Below are positions 55,237 through 58,537 of a stretch of 58,537 nucleotides of DNA, piece by piece. The stretch lies in the NCBI GenBank assembly GCA_036506495.1, contig DASXRQ010000226.1, forward strand, positions 1 to 58,537, read 5' to 3'. The position numbers and the translations under genes are program-made. This DNA is from DASXRC01 sp036506495 (GTDB taxonomy: Bacteria; Actinomycetota; Actinomycetes; Mycobacteriales; Micromonosporaceae). A model generated the notes under the pieces. The model was not told the origin of the DNA. It made no database searches and was given only the letters and a program-made list of their open reading frames with translations. Every line of letters starts with the position of its first letter. Position 1 is the first letter of the stretch.

Positions 55237-56841
55237 TCAGGCCAGCTCGACGAGCTCGAGCAGGTCGTCGCTCCAGGCATCCTCGTCGCCGTCCGGCAGC
55301 AGGACCGCCCGGTCCGGCTTCAGCGCCTGGACCGCGCCCGGGTCGTGGGTGACGAGCACGATCGCGCCGGAGTAGCGCGCGATCGCGTCGAGTACCTGCT
55401 CGCGGCTGACGGGGTCGAGGTTGTTGGTCGGCTCGTCGAGCAGCAACACGTTCGCGCCCGAGCAGACGAGCGTCGCCAGCGCCAGCCGGGTCTTCTCGCC
55501 ACCGGAGAGCACGCTGGCGGGTTTCAGCACGTCGTCGCCGGAGAACAGGAACGCACCCAGGATTCTGCGCAGCTCGCCGTCGGTCTGGTCCGGCGCGGCG
55601 CCACGCAGGTGGTCGAGCACCGACCGCGTGACGTCCAACGTCTCGTGCTCCTGCGCGTAGTACCCCACCCGCAGACCGTGCCCCGAGCGCACCTCGCCCG
55701 TGTCCGGCTCGAGTACGCCGGCGAGGATGCGCAACAGCGTCGTCTTGCCGGCACCGTTCAGTCCGAGAATGGCCACCCTCGACCCACGGTCGACGGCGAC
55801 GTCGATGTCGCAAAAGACCTCCAGAGAACCGTACGATTTGGACAGTCCCGACGCGGTCAGCGGGGTACGCCCGCACGGCGCGGGGGTGGGGAAACGCACC
55901 TTGGCGACCCTGTCTGCGGCCCGCTCGGACTCAAGGCCCGACAGCAGCCTCTCGGCCCGGCGGGCCATGTTCTGCGCGGCCACCGCCTTCGTCGCCTTGG
56001 CTCGCATCTTGTCCGCCTGCGCCATCAGCGCGCCGGCCTTCTTCTCGGCGTTGGCGCGCTCGCGGCGGCGTCGGCGCTCGTCGGTCTCGCGCTGCTCCAG
56101 GTACGTCGTCCAGCCGACGTTGTAGACGTCGACGACCGATCGGTTCGCGTCGAGGTACCACACCTTGTTGACGGCCGCCTCGAGGAGTCCCGCGTCGTGG
56201 CTTATAACGATCAGTCCGCCGCGGTGCGCCGCCAGGAAGCCCCGCAGCCAGCTGATCGAGTCGGCGTCCAGGTGATTCGTCGGCTCGTCCAACAACAGCG
56301 TGCCGCCGCCGTTCTCGGCCGCGTCCCGGAACAGGATCCGGGCGAGCTCGATGCGCCGCCGCTGACCGCCGGAGAGGGTGCCGATCGGCTGCGCCAGCAC
56401 GCGGTCGGGCAGCCCGAGGTTGGCACAGATCCGGGCCGCCTCGGCCTCCGCGGCGTACCCGCCGAGGCTTGCGAACCGGTCCTCGAGCGCCCCGTACCGG
56501 CGTACGAGCGAATCGGTAGGGTCGTCGGCGAGCTGCGTCTCGACCCGCTTCAGGTCCGCGAGCAGGGCGTCCAGGCCGCGGGCGGAGAGCACGCGGTCGC
56601 GCGCGGTGACCTCGAGGTCGCCCGTGCGCGGGTCCTGCGGCAGGTAGCCGACCGCACCGCGGCGGTCGACGCGGCCGGCGTACGGCAGGCTCTCGCCGGC
56701 CAGGACCTTCAGCGTGGTCGTCTTCCCGGCGCCATTGCGGCCGACGAGGCCGATCCGGTCGCCGGGCTGAACCCGCAGCGTGGTGTCGCCGAGCAGGATG
56801 CGCGCTCCGGCGCGCAACTCCAGGCCGGTGGCAGTGATCAT
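55237..56841 (-). CDS. ABC-F family ATPase
   Basis: 534 residues, two ATPase domains and no membrane part. Walker A GRNGAGKTT and GLNGAGKTT; signatures LSGGQRRR and LSGGEKTR; Walker B LLLDEPTNHLDAD and LLLDEPTNNLDPV. The linker between domains is an Arg/Lys-rich coiled region (RRRRRERANAEKKAG). ABC-F proteins act on the ribosome, in translation or antibiotic protection. It is the Rv1473 equivalent by context. A leader peptide and alternative hairpins precede it, suggesting ribosome-dependent induction. Confidence 0.93.
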   Translation of the reverse strand: MITATGLELRAGARILLGDTTLRVQPGDRIGLVGRNGAGKTTTLKVLAGESLPYAGRVDRRGAVGYLPQDPRTGDLEVTARDRVLSARGLDALLADLKRVETQLADDPTDSLVRRYGALEDRFASLGGYAAEAEAARICANLGLPDRVLAQPIGTLSGGQRRRIELARILFRDAAENGGGTLLLDEPTNHLDADSISWLRGFLAAHRGGLIVISHDAGLLEAAVNKVWYLDANRSVVDVYNVGWTTYLEQRETDERRRRRERANAEKKAGALMAQADKMRAKATKAVAAQNMARRAERLLSGLESERAADRVAKVRFPTPAPCGRTPLTASGLSKSYGSLEVFCDIDVAVDRGSRVAILGLNGAGKTTLLRILAGVLEPDTGEVRSGHGLRVGYYAQEHETLDVTRSVLDHLRGAAPDQTDGELRRILGAFLFSGDDVLKPASVLSGGEKTRLALATLVCSGANVLLLDEPTNNLDPVSREQVLDAIARYSGAIVLVTHDPGAVQALKPDRAVLLPDGDEDAWSDDLLELVELA

Positions 56842-56864
56842 GGAAAGGAACTCGCTCTCGGAAT

Positions 56865-56936
56865 CGAAGGCTGTCTCGGGCGCACGAAACCGCCGGCGGA
56901 CCGTCGGTCCGTCGGCGCGAAGCCGTCAGCCTTCGC
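56865..56936 (-). promoter_or_regulatory. Attenuator-like alternative hairpins before the ABC-F gene
   Basis: On the coding strand GCGAAG-N8-CTTCGC (56936-56917) forms one stem and CGGACC-GAC-GGTCCG (56911-56897) a second. CGAAGGCTG (56935-56927), inside the leader ORF, is also perfectly complementary to CAGCCTTCG (56873-56865), 24 nt before the ABC-F ATG. These pairings exclude one another, as in ribosome-mediated attenuation. Confidence 0.55.
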
Positions 56937-56946
56937 AGAGCAGCAC
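56926..56946 (-). CDS. Six-residue leader peptide of the ABC-F gene
   Basis: GTG CTG CTC TGC GAA GGC TGA reads MLLCEG. Its GTG sits 6 nt after TACACT, so the transcript would begin at or next to the start codon. The last codons form the 5' arms of the attenuator stems, so a ribosome stalled by an antibiotic would change the fold. Confidence 0.5.
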   Translation of the reverse strand: MLLCEG

Positions 56947-56952
56947 CCGTCG

Positions 56953-56958
56953 AGTGTA
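56953..56958 (-). promoter_or_regulatory. -10 element of the ABC-F leader transcript
   Basis: TACACT on the coding strand, 6 nt before the leader GTG; a CTGAAG 18 bp upstream is a poor -35. Confidence 0.5.
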
Positions 56959-57067
56959 GCGGGCGCGCGTCACCGCCTTCAGCGGATTAGGGTGCAAGAT
57001 CCACGGGTATCGCAGAGGACGTCGCGCCCCGCCGGGCGCATCTAGGACAAAAACGGACGAGGCCATC

Positions 57068-57976
57068 GTGGAGATCAACGAAAGAGCGGACGTTGACACG
57101 AGTCAGGTCGAAGACAAGCGCGGCGGTGGCGGTGGCGGGTTCCGCGGCGGGGGCGTACCGATCCCGCTGCCGAGCGGCCGAGGCGGCTGGATCGGACTGA
57201 TCGTCACGATCCTGCTGGCGCTGGTCGGTGGCGGATTCGGCGTCAACCAGCTCACCGACGGCGGCGGCGGCGATACGCAGCTGAACTGCGACAAGAGCAA
57301 CCCGAACCGGTTCCAGGAACGCGACTGCCGGAACGCGCTGTACGTCAACTCCATCCAGAACTACTGGCAGAACGCGCTGCCGCAGACGTTCGGCACACCG
57401 TATCGGCAGGCCAAGACGACGTTCTTCTCCGGCGCCGTGGAGACCGGCTGCGGCTCGGCCGACGCCGGCGTCGGGCCGTTCTACTGCCCGCCCGACCAGA
57501 AGGTCTACATCGACCTGAGCTTCTATGACCTGCTCGCCTCCCGGCTGGGCGCGGCCGGCGAGTTCGCCCAGCCGTACGTGCTCGCCCACGAGTACGGGCA
57601 TCACGTGCAGACCCTGCTCGGCATCGAGGCGCAGGTACGCCGCGCCCAGCAGCGCGACCCGGGCAACACCAACCGGTACTCCGTGATGCTGGAGCTACAA
57701 GCCGACTGCTTCGCCGGCGTCTGGGCCAAGCACGCGACCGAGACGGCGGACATGCAGGGCGATCCGATCTTCACCAGCATCACCGACCAGGACATCAAGG
57801 AGGGCCTGGACGCGGCCGCGGCCGTCGGCGACGACGCCATCCAGAAGAAGTCCGGCGGCCAGATCGACGAGTCGCAGTTCACGCACGGCACCTCGGCGCA
57901 ACGGCAGCACTGGTTCAGCCAGGGGCACGACACGGGCAACCCGAAGGCGTGCGACACGTTCGGCAACGCGCTCTGA
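57068..57976 (+). CDS. Membrane-anchored neutral zinc metallopeptidase (YpfJ-like)
   Basis: 302 residues. A glycine-rich N-terminus, one transmembrane helix (IGLIVTILLALVGGGFGV) and an extracellular catalytic domain with HEYGHH (zinc site) and a downstream Glu in MLELQADCFAGVW. Four conserved cysteines (LNCDKS, RDCRNA, ETGCGS, FYCPPD) probably form disulphides. GTG start with GAGG 5 nt upstream. Physiological substrate unknown. Confidence 0.9.
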   Translation: MEINERADVDTSQVEDKRGGGGGGFRGGGVPIPLPSGRGGWIGLIVTILLALVGGGFGVNQLTDGGGGDTQLNCDKSNPNRFQERDCRNALYVNSIQNYWQNALPQTFGTPYRQAKTTFFSGAVETGCGSADAGVGPFYCPPDQKVYIDLSFYDLLASRLGAAGEFAQPYVLAHEYGHHVQTLLGIEAQVRRAQQRDPGNTNRYSVMLELQADCFAGVWAKHATETADMQGDPIFTSITDQDIKEGLDAAAAVGDDAIQKKSGGQIDESQFTHGTSAQRQHWFSQGHDTGNPKACDTFGNAL

Positions 57977-58056
57977 TCCCTATCACCTGCCTCCGAGGAT
58001 CGGCGGGCCGGTTGACACATGACACCGCGGGTCCCGAGAAGGCTCCAGAACGACGA

Positions 58057-58537
58057 CTAACCCGGGCCTGTGGCGGCTGCCAGCTCCGTTAGCCGGCGTT
58101 CGAGGAACCGCCGTTCGGCACCGTCGTCGGTGAGTTTCCTCGCACGTCGATAGGCGTCACGCGCCTCGTCGGTCCGCCCGAGGCGCTTCAAGAGCTCCGC
58201 CCTGACCGAGTGCAGGTAGCGGAAGTCGTCGAGACCAAGTCCGTCGACGATGCGCAGGCCGGCCTCGGGGCCTTCGGTCTCGGCGATGGCGATGGCCCGG
58301 TTCAGCTCCACGACGGGTGAGCGGGTCAGGCGGGTGAGCTCGCCGTACAGCGCCGCGATCTGCGTCCAGTCGCACGGCGCCGCGGCGTGCAACGAGGCGA
58401 TGGCGGCCTGCAGGACATAGGGCCCGCGGCCGCCCAGGGCGAGCGCCCGGTCGAGCTCGGCGCGTCCGTCGGCGATCTGCTCGGTGTTCCAACGTGACCG
58501 GTCCTGATCGCCGAGCAGAACGAGCTCGCCGTCGCTA
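58057..58537 (-). CDS. ECF sigma factor with C-terminal TPR-like domain (ECF42/DUF6596), 5' end outside window
   Basis: 160 codons visible. DGELVLLGDQDRSRWNTEQI, GPYVLQAAIASLHA, SPVVELNRAIAIAETEGPEA and YRRARKLTDDGAERRFLERR are hallmarks of the long C-terminal extension of ECF42 sigma factors; the sigma2/sigma4 regions lie beyond the window. Such genes usually neighbour a DGPF/YCII protein, which would also be outside. The downstream gap to the peptidase gene (80 bp) shows nothing notable. Confidence 0.88.
   Translation of the reverse strand, partial: SDGELVLLGDQDRSRWNTEQIADGRAELDRALALGGRGPYVLQAAIASLHAAAPCDWTQIAALYGELTRLTRSPVVELNRAIAIAETEGPEAGLRIVDGLGLDDFRYLHSVRAELLKRLGRTDEARDAYRRARKLTDDGAERRFLERRLTELAAATGPG

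Overview
The window is about 58.5 kb of very GC-rich chromosome with no tRNA, rRNA, CRISPR array or recognisable transposase. Dense gene packing, frequent GTG starts, many start codons 6-8 nt downstream of a -10-like hexamer (leaderless style), an InhA-type enoyl reductase, a ferrochelatase with cluster-type cysteines, RIO-kinase and DUF2630 genes and the abundant GTACGC/GCGTACG words point to a mycelial actinomycete, most likely Micromonosporaceae. That family call is inference.

Layout. 0-3 kb: amino-sugar locus (SIS protein and RpiR-type regulator divergent from a BadF/GlcNAc-type kinase). 3-8 kb: DUF559 protein, class III aminotransferase, PucR regulator, SpoU-type RNA methylase. 8-13 kb: membrane protein, slipin/NfeD pair, serine hydrolase, conserved hypothetical. 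13-16.3 kb: fabG-fabI-hemH-HAD operon. 16.4-18.6 kb: a broken two-component locus, a secreted alpha/beta hydrolase, and a short gene-poor stretch with a possible leader ORF, strong RNA foldback and a 28-residue membrane peptide. 18.6-21.7 kb: moxR-DUF58-VWA operon. 21.9-41.4 kb: accessory metabolism and surface genes (PH-domain membrane proteins, PAP2 enzyme, sirtuin, thioesterase, MBL hydrolase, AsnB, aminopeptidase P, pullulanase, multicopper oxidase, Ser/Thr kinase, VapBC-like pair). 41.6-48.9 kb: aconitase, DUF2630, RIO kinase, HAD, nitrilase, thioesterase, AcnR-like TetR. 49-58.5 kb: SDR, Mug glycosylase, ABC exporter, enoyl-CoA hydratase, small HTH protein, membrane protein, ABC-F protein with an attenuator-like leader, zinc peptidase, and the end of an ECF sigma factor.

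Read right to left, the order echA - small HTH - ABC-F - TetR - acn - moxR - DUF58 - VWA - fabG - inhA - hemH largely follows the Mycobacterium tuberculosis Rv1472-Rv1485 neighbourhood as I remember it, with matching relative strands but with about 20 kb of extra genes between moxR and acn and without the RipA/B hydrolases there.

The most interesting non-coding content is (i) a dispersed family of paired palindromes (five loci) whose arms show compensatory changes, (ii) a six-codon leader with mutually exclusive hairpins in front of the ABC-F gene, (iii) a Shine-Dalgarno-masked mini-ORF and large foldback before a tiny membrane protein, and (iv) a shared near-palindrome upstream of both acnA and the acnR-like gene.
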